Positions 10,600-22,516 of a DNA stretch of 62,000 nt are shown in pieces; the stretch's first letter is position 1; each line of letters opens with the position of its first letter. The notes below the pieces were generated by a model. The model saw only the letters and a program-made list of their open reading frames with translations, had not been told where the DNA came from and made no database searches. The DNA is from Phoronis australis (lineage: Eukaryota > Phoronida > Phoronidae): NCBI GenBank assembly GCA_002633005.1, contig NMRA01000161.1, positions 200,101 through 262,100 of the forward strand. The letters run 5' to 3'. Position numbers and translations under genes: made by a program.

Positions 10600-13500
10600 T
10601 TATATACGCGACAGAAGTCGGAGAGAGTGAAATTAAGCCGGCGGAGTGACGTCACCCAGGCCTTTTGAGCCGCCGACTGTCGTCACCAAGGCCAGTACGA
10701 AACTGGCCACCCTCCCTCCGCGTCCACGAAAAAACAGCCCGCGAGAAAAAATATAACACCTAGAATCCAAATAGGGGACCGGTGCAATACCTGGGACCAA
10801 GGTGGTGCAGAAACGCGCGCAACGAAGGTCTGTAGTGGAGGGGAGATGGAGTTTGTGCAAACGATGCATTTTATAATATATGATGATGAGTACCCAGTCT
10901 GAGGTTATTTATGCTCTTATCGACTAATTTGTACATTTTGTCAAAGATCTACAATACAATGGAAAGTAACTCGACAACTAATAGATCATCTGAAAGTTGT
11001 AATTCCGTAGACTTTGATTTTTAACTTAACGCCAATCTGTCAATAATTAAGTCACCTGACCTCCCTACTTATAGCAAAAAAGCAATAAAGAAATGGAACA
11101 ATCATAACAGAACAACAAGGTCAACACCACTTGAAGTTTTGTACGGTATAAACGTTCAAAAAATCCATAAACTTTAATGAATTTTATATCAATCCTATTA
11201 CTGACAGCCCCTCATGCAAAAGTGGAACCCAGCAGCGTTTTAGAAAACAGTCTGTGGTGCATAGTCGATGTTCATAAATTGGTCAAAATTAGACATGTTT
11301 CTATGGGTATACATAACCTTTAATTTGACACACTCGGTAATGACGCTGTCGCTATAGAACTCTGCATTGAAAGGGTGAATGCCCCTCTACGCAGAAATCA
11401 AGGGAATTACCCAACGCCTATTTCTAGCTACCACGACTACTGAAATGTTGTACATGCCCATGAGACCTTTTCTCCTTGTCGCGTATTGTTTGCCACTTAT
11501 ACAAAGAAGAATGAGTTCTTGTGTAATCACGCCTTAGCGGATTCTGTTCAAACATTCATGCCAATACTAACCGGCCGGCCGCAGTAACCGTCCAACAGTC
11601 TCACTACTGACGCGTAGTCTGACTTGGACTTCTCATCACACCCAAACCTCTGTGTTGCCTTTCAACCTCAATCATAACGTAGACAATAAATCTGAAACTA
11701 AATAAGGCGATCCAGATCCTCCCAAGGATACTATTGTTTCACGAAATGTAGAATATAAATAGGTAAATAAAACAACAAGAATGGATCAACAGAAATTTTC
11801 GGATATAATAACGTCCTCCGTCAACAGAAACAGAAATAAAGTAAAACCAAACACTATTTGACAATTGACATTATAACCTCAATCATTAAATTCATTAACG
11901 ACTATAGTCTATTCAATGTGTTTTTTCTAACAATAACAAACCACCACTCCGAGTAAATCAATAGACCTCATTCATACCTTGAACTTAAAATCAAATCGAC
12001 TTCACGATCTCTACGGGAAAACTGCCAAAAAGAAAACAATGTGCCCGAATACACGTTATTTCAATCAAGCTGTTTTAATAACACAATGGCAACAAAGCAC
12101 ATTGAGCTGATAGGTGCAGGAAATATAGGACTTTGTTGAGACATAAATATTTCATGCATCCGAGCGAGGAGATCGAATAATACAACTGCGTCACATTAAA
12201 TTGAGTTAGCTGAGAATCTCCGGCTGATGCGACGAATCGCTTGTCGGTTTGTTGTCAGCTGACAGGGGACTGTGCTGTAGTGTCAAATATTGTTCGGTCA
12301 ATCTGTTGTCCGTCTCTTGCGTGTTGGTGTTACCCATCTTGACGTTCCAGGCAAGAATTTGGCAACGAAAACAGAAGTGATACAATCCAATGGATGTGCC
12401 TGTAGTCTGGGTATTGGTTTGTGGTGTGTTGAAGTCTGCACTGGCGTCAGGTAAATGTAGTTGTCTTGAAGGTAGTGTAAGTAAACGGATCGATGCAATA
12501 CCGCGTCCCTGTACTTTTTTACGTCACAGATTGGATCAAGTACAGACATGAACTGCGTAGAAACCACGACCCTGACTGCTGCATTTCAAAGTTAGCCCCG
12601 TTATCGTTCTCGTGTACATGTGGTTCAAACAAAGTATTTCGTTGCTAAGCATGCGCTAATATGTCAAAATCCGCTGTTGGTGTCAAGCCACTAGTCGGGT
12701 TATCTTAGTGGTCTGTGTTACAGTGGTTGAGAGACGGTCTTCACCACATCGCTCTTTCTGATTGCTGGGGAACGTACATGTATTGTGTACTCGTGGTCAG
12801 GTTGCATTGATAGATTTAAATACAAAACAATCAGTGAGTTAGCAAATAATATAAGGAATCGAACCAGTAGTGATAGTTCTGTTCAACAACTTTGATATAG
12901 CCAAATGTGCGCTTCTGCACGAATGGCACGGACTGAACTTACAAATCATCGGCCATTTGCAATATCGCTATATTCTGAGCACTGGGGAAAGACAAAACCT
13001 GATTTTTGTGTTATATTGGGACAATTTGAGTTGGGCAAAGCTTGAGGTGTAGAAACGTTTGATAGATATGTACTTTTTTGAAATGTTACGACCTCATGCT
13101 ACACTGATTAACATAATTGGTTATAATCAGCAAATAACCATTGGGTAAGATTATCATTATATTTTAATTATAAAATTCCAGTGAGAGAATTCCTAATAAA
13201 CATACTTGTGGTAAAACTATTTTCGATACCCTCATTTAAAAGTTACAAAACGATAATTTATTCGGATACTGCGTTTGGATGCGAAATGCTCAAGTTACCA
13301 ATAAAAACAATAATTTGAAATTATGCATACCTGTTCTGTAAGCTGAGTATCCGCCTGCGCGGAAGGCTGAAAACGAAAATCAAATTAAGGTTTTTACTAT
13401 CATTAATAGTATTTCTTACCGGGACATTTTGGGTTTTATTTCTGTTACCAACTCAAGTTAAAGGCAACTATGAGTGCCCATGCCGCCGTTTTCGAATTAG

Positions 13501-16280
13501 GGTTGACCAACATCAGTGAACGCTAAATCGTTTCCCTGAGTCTTCGATGGCATGGGTGTTCTTTTCGTAACATAAATGGAATCCTATAACGATAAGAAAT
13601 CGGCAAGCTCGATTTGGCGAGATTCAAAGGCTTTAATCATGTCCCGGGTGTTTCAACCAGCTACATGTAAATGAGTAAAATACAGTTTTAATGTGTTGCC
13701 GCATTTAGACAACTTATAGAATCTAAATTGAAACAGGTTTTAAGCATCTCAGTCCTGAATCAAATGTAAAGCTATTACAGGACTTTGAAATTACTGACAG
13801 TTCGTCATTGGTGGTGACCAGCATCTGCAATTGGGCTCGTTACAGTGCGTCATTTCATGGGCTCAGCATGATCTCAAGCAACAATTATCTGGTAGTTGTT
13901 TGCAATCCCGGAAATCATGTCACATCTCTGCAAGGTGTACCTCGATAGCAGTTTACGGCGGTAAGCCGTTGGGTCTGAATTAAAAGTTCGCTTTTTGGAC
14001 GAAACGCGGTTTTATTGCCGATTTATACGACAAAAAGAAGTTTTCAACTGACTCAATGACTTATCTTGCATTGCACCCGCTGCAGCGTGAAGCACAAAAT
14101 TACATAAATACAGCCATCGATGAACTCACAAACAAGGTCATTCTTATTCCGATATGATAGGGAGCAAGCTGTTGAAATAGTCAGATGTAGTGAATTAAAT
14201 ATCGTTTCCATGGAAACTTACTTAAAAAATGTTCATAAAATTAGATAAAAATATTACGGTCGAATTTGAATAAAATAGCTTTGAAATGCAGCTCACATTA
14301 CTTATAGAATATTAAGCATGGTAAATTATTAATTGAAAATGTGATCATTTTCGCCAAGCCACATTTTCATAATTTTAACCAGTTATGAAGCGATTACAAT
14401 TATTCTAGGACATTGCCGCCTCAGAAGATATTAAGCGTTTATGGGTAATGGGAAATTACCTGTCGCAATCATGGAAGTTCCATGACCCCGACAGGTACAT
14501 GTAACTTTCCGTCCGTGTTCTAACGGAGTCGGTGATTTGAACGTAGACATAGTTGTACCACTCAGAATCCTTTTACGTTCCGTAGAGTGATATTCTGCAT
14601 GAAAACGATCACAGAAGTAACGTCATTGTTAACAAAGTAAATATTGTGACGACGGTGCAACCTTAAAAAATAGCCGCGATATCCAGCCGCGATAACCATT
14701 TCAATCAATATACATGTACATGTACATGTAGACGTTTCCAGGAAAGCGTAAGCGATTGTAAACAATGCTTTATACTAGTAGCTGTATTCGGAAGTGTCAG
14801 GATCTATATGTTATGACGTCACTTGAAGTATTGTATCAAGAGGCAACAGCGTTTTCAAAATTATAAAAGTACATCATTGACTTTATGCCCTGGATCATTG
14901 TGGTATGGGATAGACTCCTTGAATCTATCAACTTAATCGACCAGACCTATAAAACAACAAAATCCACGGTGGCTTGGTGATTTATCACAAATTTTCAATT
15001 GTCACCTTTGCCTGTGACACCTGTGATTGCATTTACAACTGTAAATACGCCTAAAATGCCCTGCCATTTATTGAATAGCATTTATCTCAGTAACTTTTTG
15101 GCTGCTTTCACGGGCCGGAGTTCCAAGGTCGATTCCGTGATGAAATTGATCTCATAAGGTGACCTTTCTCATGGATAATGGCATTTTAAACTAATACTTC
15201 TATATAAACATAGACTTACTATTGGCACGATATAATAACCCAACCACAGACACCATGAGTTCCACTTGACTACCTTGTCATGTGACAGATTTAGTGTGGC
15301 GTAACGAAGTGGTTGGCACTGAACGTCGCACCTGCCCCAGTACAGTAAATCAAATTACATTGACTTAAGCCATCAACCAGTGGAACGGGGTACGCACGTT
15401 AAGATATTATAGTTCATATTATGTAAACGTGTTGTATGAAATGGACAGGACTTGAGGACATCTGGAATCGAGTGAAGAAGACCCAGTTTGCAATTGGCGA
15501 AAATTGAATTATTGAAAAATGTGCTATCTTAAACAATGTTAAGTATTGCATTTGATTGTTTTAAATTTTGCTATCGCGTGGACCGTTAATTGCTTACACT
15601 GCCAACCGCATAATCAAAGATGTCATTAAGACGTTATGTATAGCAGACATTTGAGAAGGAAATGGAGTCTTCGCCCGGTGTCTACCCCAACTGAATGAGC
15701 TCACGGGACTATAATACCGGCTCAAACCAGTTTATTTTTTACTCATTAGATTTGTCACGGAAAGAAGACTTTTTCCACTGACTTGCCTACCAAGATCACT
15801 TCTTCTCCGTTTGAATAACGTACAGAATGTTTCAATTCCGAGTTTTATAAATTTCCAACAACATGGATCACTCTGAACGTCACGGGATCACGTCAAACGT
15901 ACGTAGTCAAGCACCGAACCCCTCTGAATCTAAGTCAGACATGTGAAGTGGAGTTGCATGTAAGGATTGTGAAAATATTGGATTAGGCAACATTAAACAA
16001 TTGGAACAACACCTGGTGTTGTACCTAACTTAAATGCCTGTTATAGGTGCCAAAATGACTGTTTGTGGTATTTAAAATACATGTATTAATTAACGAAAAA
16101 CATCAACCTACGGTGCCGTAGCATACCCCAGTCGTCAAATAAGTAGGCCACTTACTATGCAGCAGCCCCATCACGAACCCCATTTAGCGCCAAAAAATTG
16201 ATATAGCGCTCCCACGAACGAAGCCTTGTGACATCATGAACACCATGAATATGAAAAGTCAAAGTGCGCACTGCAGGCGT
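10600..16280. other. Long non-coding stretch, no gene recognised
   Basis: I could find no splice-supported coding block in about 5.7 kb. Short open frames here lack protein-like composition. Parts of 11.0-11.7 kb may be decayed retroelement, but nothing could be matched to a family. An ACATGTA cluster lies near 14700-14730. Confidence 0.35.
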
Positions 16281-16422
16281 GCGTTCAGTAGACGCTAGGA
16301 CATACGCTAGGATCTAGCTAAAACCTAGTCAAAGTCACGTGCTCTCATTTAAAATACACGGCAATGTCTCACGTAATCCCACAAAGTTTTGCTTTTTTGC
16401 GAGTTCCTAGCGTTACTGAACG
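16281..16422. mobile_element. Palindromic MITE family Y, copy 1
   Basis: The ends are inverted: GCGTTCAGTAGACGCTAGGA at the left and TCCTAGCGTTACTGAACG at the right. In between is CTAGCTAAAA ... TCATTTAAAATACACGGCAA ... CTCACGTAATC, a core shared with copies at 44717-44840, 58965-59060 and 59241-59335. The size is about 142 bp with no coding capacity. Confidence 0.65.
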
Positions 16423-16429
16423 GGAGGCC

Positions 16430-16707
16430 GATCTTGTAGCAAGTAAACTAACTGTGTGAAGATTATCGTCAAAATACAGCTGGTTAGGAATGCTTGATGA
16501 GCTCCGTACCCGGAAATTTCGCACAGACCGGGTAGTCCTGTTCGTCACCTCGTCTTGAAAGTTAAAGGCGACATGTAGAGCTCACGACCGACGAGGGAGC
16601 ACGCAAAATCTGGGAGTTAAGCTAGAATAACCGTGCATTTTGCAGCCGTTTAAGTGAAAAACAATCTAATCATGTTTTGCGGCCCAATGCCCCGCTTTTT
16701 GTAACAA
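16430..16707. repeat. Dispersed repeat family X, copy C, left part (interrupted)
   Basis: This segment follows copies A and B through the CAAAATACAGCT, GCAAAATCTGGGAGT, GCAGCCGTTTAAGTG and TTTTTGTAACAA landmarks, then stops exactly where the foldback element starts. The family resumes at 18213-18250 with CAAGGAAC ... CGTCGCTTTGAAAACAGTG, so one copy has been split by the later insertion. Confidence 0.65.
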
Positions 16708-18212
16708 TAGACCGGCAGCCCAGAGCACTTAGCATAGATGAACGAGGTACCAACATCTGTTCACGGGAGCATTTAAAGTCCACCTCAGTATGTACAGAAA
16801 TGGACGTCTGTCGTTGTCTGCACTCTGGATGTGACCCCTGGGGGCCTTACAAAGAGCCCAAAAATGAGCTAGATATTCGAGTTACCAACCAAGACTGATT
16901 TAAAACGAACAATAGTACCGCACTGAACACCGAATGACCCATGACAGACAAATTGCACTCTGGAATAGGTCCGGCAGAAACCAAAAAAGGACCCCCCCCC
17001 CGATGAGCTAGCACATACATTCGAGGTACCACACAAAACCAATTCCATGTGATTCAATACATGTCACAGATCACTAAAACCCCTATGACAGACAAAATAC
17101 ACTCTGGATTGTGCCCGGCAGAAACCTCCAAAAATCGCAACCATGGTATGCCATCAAAAATTTGAGCTAGACTAGATTTTCGAGGTACCGACCAAAATTG
17201 ATTTTAAACGAACAAAAGTACCGCACTGAACACCAAATGACCCATGACAGACAAATTGCACTCTGGAATAGGTCCGGCAGAAACCAAAAAAGGACCCCCC
17301 CCCCGATGAGCTAGCACATACATTCGAGGTACCACACAAAACCAATTCCATGTGATTCAATACATGTCACAGATCACTAAAACCCCTATGACAGACAAAA
17401 TACACTCTGGATTGTGCCCGGCAGAAACCTCCAAAAATCGCAACCATGGTATGCCATCAAAAATTTGAGCTAGACTAGATTTTCGAGGTACCGNNNNNNN
17501 NNNNNNNNNNNNNNNNNNNNNNNNNNNNNNNNNNNNNNNNNNTTTTAGTGATCTGTGACATGTATTGAATCACATGGAATTGGTTTTGTGTGGTACCTCG
17601 AATGTATGTGCTAGCTCATTTTTGGGGGGTCCTTTTTTGGTTTCTGCCGGACCTATTCCAGAGTGCAATTTGTCTGTCATGGGTCATTTGGTGTTCAGTG
17701 CGGTAATATTGTTCGTTTAAAATCAGTTTTGGCCGGTACCTCGAAAATCTAGTCTAGCTAAAATTTTTGACGGCATACCATGGTTGAAATTTTTGGGGGT
17801 TTCTGCCGGGCACAACCCAGAGTGTATTTTGTCTGTCATAAGGGTTTTAGTGATCTGTGACATGTATTGAATCACATGGAATTGGTTTTGTGTGGTACCT
17901 CGAATGTATGTGCTAGCTCATTTTTGGGGGGTCCTTTTTTGGTTTCTGCCGGACCTATTCCAGAGTGCAATTTGTCTGTCATGGGTCATTCGGTGTTCAG
18001 TGCTGTACTAATGTTCGTTTTAAATCAGTTTTGGTTGGTACCTCAAATATCTAGTCTAGTTCATTTTTGGGCTCTTTGTAAGGGGTCACACCCAGAGTGC
18101 AGACAACGGCAGACGTCCATTTCTGTACATACTGAGGTGGACTTTAAATGCTCCCGTGGTCAGATGTTGGTACCTCGCTCATCTATGCTAAATGCTCTGG
18201 GCTGCCGGTCTA
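16708..18212. mobile_element. Foldback element with internal tandem repeats
   Basis: The two halves are near-perfect inverted copies: the left end reads TAGACCGGCAGCCCAGAGCA and the right end is its reverse complement. The insertion is bracketed by CAA (16705-16707 and 18213-18215), a 3-bp target duplication, inside a copy of repeat family X. The left arm contains a roughly 303-bp unit repeated at least twice (compare 16961 with 17264). Each unit consists of two related half-units of about 150 bp, marked by ATGACAGACAAA, CCGGCAGAAACC and TCGAGGTACC. The apex is hidden by an assembly gap. Open frames in the arms repeat the same peptide and look like by-products of the repeats. No transposase is visible. 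Confidence 0.8.
17494..17542. other. Assembly gap (49 N)
   Basis: A run of 49 unresolved bases lies at the centre of the foldback element, where hairpin structure would stall sequencing or collapse an assembly. The true number of 303-bp units is therefore unknown. Confidence 0.98.
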
Positions 18213-18908
18213 CAAGGAACAGCCTGTCGTCGCTTTGAAAACAGTGCGGCTCACCCAATACATAAAAAACATACGTAAAGCTTCCCCAATAAAAACCATC
18301 GCAAAACGCTTGTTATTCTCATCGTTTCCACGTGTTAGATCAGATTGCTTGGGCGGTGCTACATAATTATTTCACAAGGATCTGCCGAGACTATACCATA
18401 TCAGCCGAATGTACACATGAACCTGTTGCCGGTTACAATAGAGACTCAACTCCTTTATATTCCCTAATCTTTCCCTAATCATCGCATTGTGTCCTTTGGT
18501 CCATTCCATTCCTTTTTTGACGTCGTTTCCTCTGCTAGTTTATCATGATTGCTACGTCGAGTAATGCTTTGGAACATACACTGTACATGTATCTAGAATA
18601 TACTATACTTTGAATTCTTAACATTAACGAAAATAAACGATGACTTTCTCATGCAACGTAAATAACTTATTTAGTGCTTCTTCTGACCTCCTTTAGTCCT
18701 ACTCACTAATGTTGCATATATATCATCTTAAATTGTGAGTTGCTTTTTTGTTTATGACAATTTCTAATAGTAATGAAATTGAACCCGGTTCCAATGGAGT
18801 CCGCTGAAGCCTTCCCAAAAGATGCTCTGTATCCCCACTGGTTGTAACCCCAAGTTAGTGCCACCGGGCCTTGTCCTGGCATGATGGCCCGTTTGATGAG
18901 ACGATCCC
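18213..18908. other. End of repeat X copy C, then unassigned sequence
   Basis: The first 38 bases resume repeat family X, after which the similarity fades. The remainder to the DIRS recombinase is unassigned. A minus-strand open stretch (18706-18912) is contiguous with the DIRS-like element and may belong to its terminal region. Confidence 0.4.
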
Positions 18909-19649
18909 TCAATCCATAGGGTATAAGGCCCTGAAAGCCTTAAACTGTCTTTTTAGAACCAGTCCAAATCGTGGACTACTAGTTTCCAGAATTAATACAT
19001 GGGTTTTATTTGCGTGTGAGTGGGTACACCGTTTGCCTGCGAGTCTGATTTGTTCCGGTGTCCACCCAGCTGTGCTTGCCGGTGTGTCAGCTCCGATGCG
19101 GAATGAATGTGACCGGTATCTGTCATGTACCACGCCCATTTTCTTCATTGCCGATAGGAGGATAGCGCTAAACTGATAGCGACGGAGAGGGTTTCCTCCA
19201 AAATGACAGAGGAACTGGTGGGCGCTTGGTGGTCTGAGTTTGCAAAATTTAAGCTTGTTGACCACCGGACATGTAAGTGGGTGGTGCGATAAGGGATGTA
19301 GAACAAGCGTCGATGTTTTCCCATGCTGGTCTGTCTTGGGTGGTATGATTTTAATGAAGAACCTGTGGTTGGAAAAGGTGACGTCGTCTGCTTGAAGACC
19401 TTAATTGTTTGGGCCAACTAACTCCGATATTCGGAAAAATTCAAAGGACGCCAAAACGTGTGCTGTCTTGAAAATCTGCGTCCCGTATGTACCGGAGCAT
19501 ACTAGATGCAGGCTGTGGACCAACTGGTACAGTATCTCAGGAGTAATCGGTAGTCGTTTGTCAGCAGTTTTTACACAACGTCGTAGCCCCCCAGTGTCTT
19601 GGACACGGTGAAGTTGGTGGCAACGTGTGGGTAACCATCCACCTTGCAT
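18909..19649 (-). pseudogene. DIRS-like tyrosine recombinase, decayed
   Basis: The coding sequence is split over two frames on the minus strand. The upstream piece (19649-19401) contains KRLPITPEILYQL and FRISEL, matching the region around the first catalytic arginine of tyrosine recombinases. The downstream piece (19265-18909) contains HSFRIGADTPASTAG, the H-x-x-R catalytic block. In intact relatives a catalytic tyrosine follows shortly after; here the corresponding stretch (GKRCTHSHANKTHVLI) shows no tyrosine. The frame change plus the missing nucleophile indicate a dead copy. The protein would have inserted circular cDNA of the retrotransposon. It lies downstream of reverse transcriptase and RNase H on the same strand, the order expected for DIRS-like elements. 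Confidence 0.7.
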
Positions 19650-19759
19650 TTAAAGTAACACTCCCGCCAAGTATGACTCGACGGTACCGGCCGCAAAACC
19701 ACAGAGAGACATATATGAAATATATAGAACTAGATGGTAAATTCGAGGGGGCCAGTACA

Positions 19760-20400
19760 GGGGCAGGATATGCTGTCGTCTAAACGAATCAAATGACTTG
19801 GAGGCCATGGTCATACACTTTGTGGGTGTTGGAGATGGATGCCTGGATTAGACTAGCTGCCTCATCGTGGAGATCAGTTGCAGAAATTGGTGCGGTATTG
19901 GTTCTGGCGATGCTTTTGCCTCTGGTGCCAACGTGAGAAATCGTTCCACCTGTAGAGAGAGATAGCATCGGCAACACGATTATCAACACCTCTCACGTGT
20001 TTGGCTCTTAAACCAACGTTATGACGTAGGGCTAATAACAGCAGGGGCCTAATGAGCTGCATTTAGATGATTCACGGTTGTTGACGTGAACCAAGGCTTC
20101 ATTGTCTATCCATAAGATGATCTTCTTATTGGAAAAGAAAGGGCCCCAGATACAAAATACTATGACTACAGGGACCACTTCTAAGAACGTCATGTCCGCC
20201 ATGAACGCAGCCTAGTCGGTTGACCATGGGTAGAATGCCCGCTGTTTGTTGAAGATGGCCCCATCTCCTAAGTTAAGTGCTCCTGCACTGTCAGTGTACA
20301 TAAAGAGAACGTCGTTTGTGGTCTATTCCGACTTGGGGAAGAAGGTAACCCCATTGAATGAGTCCAGAAACAACAACCATAGCAACATGTCATACCTCAT
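19760..20400 (-). pseudogene. DIRS-like RNase H region, decayed
   Basis: Minus-strand reading gives DMLLWLLFLDSFNGV, then VLFMYTDSAGALNLGDGAIF, and later LWIDNEALVHVNN and HVRGVDNRVADAISL. These are the aspartate-containing RNase H blocks typical of DIRS-like pol proteins. Stop codons and frame changes break the reading. The region continues from the reverse transcriptase part at 23.4-24.5 kb, from which it is separated by an inserted LINE. Confidence 0.65.
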
Positions 20401-20795
20401 GCCATTAGACACTGATATGTGATGGTGGGGTTTACTTTTTTAATGTTCATTACGAAATCTTCAGAATACAATGAATATACATAACCCAGAAAGCGCCAAG
20501 AGGCATTAGATCTGGGTAAAAAAAATACAAAGAAGTCTATATACAATGATTATATACAAATACATAAATAAAAAAACTGATGTTAAGAATACAATGATAT
20601 ATGACAACGAATGAAAATAATTTATTTTCATACAGATGTATCAAATTCTATCCACTCACACAAAGAGATTTAATGTTATAAAGAAATTCTGATACTATTT
20701 CAAATAAAACCATATTTTCGTTTGAGTTAAGTTCTTGACATCCATATTGAAAGAAATTAATTTTGTTGTACAATTGCGGAATTTCGGAGTATTTT

Positions 20796-22089
20796 TTATA
20801 AACATTGGGGGTATTGTTCGAGTGCCTGAAAGAGCTGTACCCTCTCCTCCTTGCATACCTCACAAGCAAAGAAAACATGAGGATATGTCTGGGTATCTCC
20901 ACAGGAACGCAGAGCGGAAATATTATTAAAATTATGTCTAAATTTCTCGTTGTTTAGGAATAGACCACATCTTGATCTGTATAGGGTTATTTCATGGTTG
21001 CGGGGAAGTTGGAATGATGTCAATGGGACTGGCAAGTCTGGAGTAGTGGTATGCATTTTAAAGTTATTTTTGAGAGTGACGATTGAAGTGCTTTCTTTTA
21101 TTTTGAATGGTAAGGAATTCCAGTTGTCAATACAAGTTAATATCGTTGATCTCCTAAAGGCTTGGCTGATGGAGGCTGGAATAGTATACATATTGCTTTG
21201 CCGGAGTTCTGGTCTCGTGCTTGGTCTTTTGTAGGAGTCAAAGAGGATTTTGTTAGAGTAATTGTTTATGTTGGTTAAGACTTTGAATGTATACATGGAC
21301 AGGTGGAGTTTACGACGGGTTGCTAGTCTGCTCCAGTGAAGACTATTTAGAACCTTGATTGTGTTGGACCCTTTGTATGCCCCACTTAAGGCTAAAGCTG
21401 CTTGGTATTGTAGTCTTTCTAATTGGAGAAGTATGCCAGCGTTTGCCGATTGGTAGATTATGTCACAGTAATCTAGATGTGGAAGTACAAAAGACTTGAA
21501 CAGAGTTTCAAGATGCATGGAGTTGAGATGACGAGAGATAATTCTAATTGGATTAATTAATTTTTGTACTTTTTGAGCGAGTTCGCGACAATGAGGAGTA
21601 AATGTAAGCTTATGGTCGAGTAGCAAGCCAAGATGTTTGTGCGTGAACTTATTGGGGATAACTTCCCCATTGAGTGATAATTCCAGTGTTGGATTTGTTT
21701 GGAAATGAGTATTATTAGACTTAGAAAATATAAGATCAACACTTTTTTCAGGTTTAAATTTCATCTTCCATTTGTGAGACCAGTCATAGAGTTTGTTAAG
21801 GACAGTTTGCAATTGTAAGGAGTCATGGGGATGCTCGTTTGAGAATGGGTGGAATATTGCAGTGTCATCAGCATATAAGAATGTGTTAGAGCTTATCGTG
21901 TCTGGAAGATCATTGATGTACAGTAAAAAGAGTAAGGTTCCTAGTACGCTACCCTGTGGTACTCCAGCATTTACGAAACCTGGTGTTGATGAAGGTGATA
22001 AGACACCCTCAATTCGGACTTTGTAAGTTCGATTTTCCAGATATGATTTTAAAAGTAAGGGGACAGTGCCTGAGAAACCGTAAGATTGT
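20796..22089 (-). pseudogene. LINE reverse transcriptase, C-terminal part
   Basis: Open from just after a stop codon at about 22090 down to 20796 in one frame. It holds the PQGSVLG and YADD blocks, the thumb region (KHLGLLLDHKLTF) and a C-terminal Cys/His segment. With the preceding block (22089-22508) it would form one continuous polymerase domain but for that single stop. It is the least damaged piece of the element. Confidence 0.7.
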
Positions 22090-22508
22090 TATTTATGTAG
22101 AAGCAGGTCACGGGGAACGACATCAAAAGCTGACGCAATGTCTAAAAATACGGATCTCACGTTGTACCCTGGCTCAAACTGGAGGTGGATGTCGTGTACA
22201 AATTCTGTAAGTTGGGGCACAGTGCTGTTACCAGGCATGAATCCAAATTGGCGACGATATATGAGGTTTTGTGAAGAGAGGTGGTCAAACATGTGCTGAG
22301 AAATGATTTTTTCTAAAATTTTGGATAAGGTGTTAAGTACATGTAGAGTTATGGGGCGATAGTTGGCAATGTCTGTTTTGGAGTTCTTTTTGTGTATTGG
22401 TATCATAACTCCAAGCTTCCAGTTCAAAGGAAATTTTCCAGATTGTAATATTTTGTTGTATAATGTTGTCAGAGGAAGTGTAAGCTCTCTTGCTATTATC
22501 TTGATCAT
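22089..22508 (-). pseudogene. LINE reverse transcriptase, N-terminal palm and fingers part
   Basis: 139 codons with the conserved fingers/palm blocks (WKLGVMIPIHKK, NYRPITL, FGFMPGNSTV, SVFLDIASAFDVV). It ends at a TAA immediately after LLLHK, while the same frame continues into the C-terminal part, so the stop is a nonsense mutation and not a true end. Confidence 0.7.
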
Positions 22509-22516
22509 TTTATTGG

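Noticed and set aside
16677-18238. Repeated open frames encoding MNHMELVLCGTSNVCASS-type peptides
   Set aside because: They are the same segment of the foldback repeat read several times on both strands; no start, splice or promoter context.
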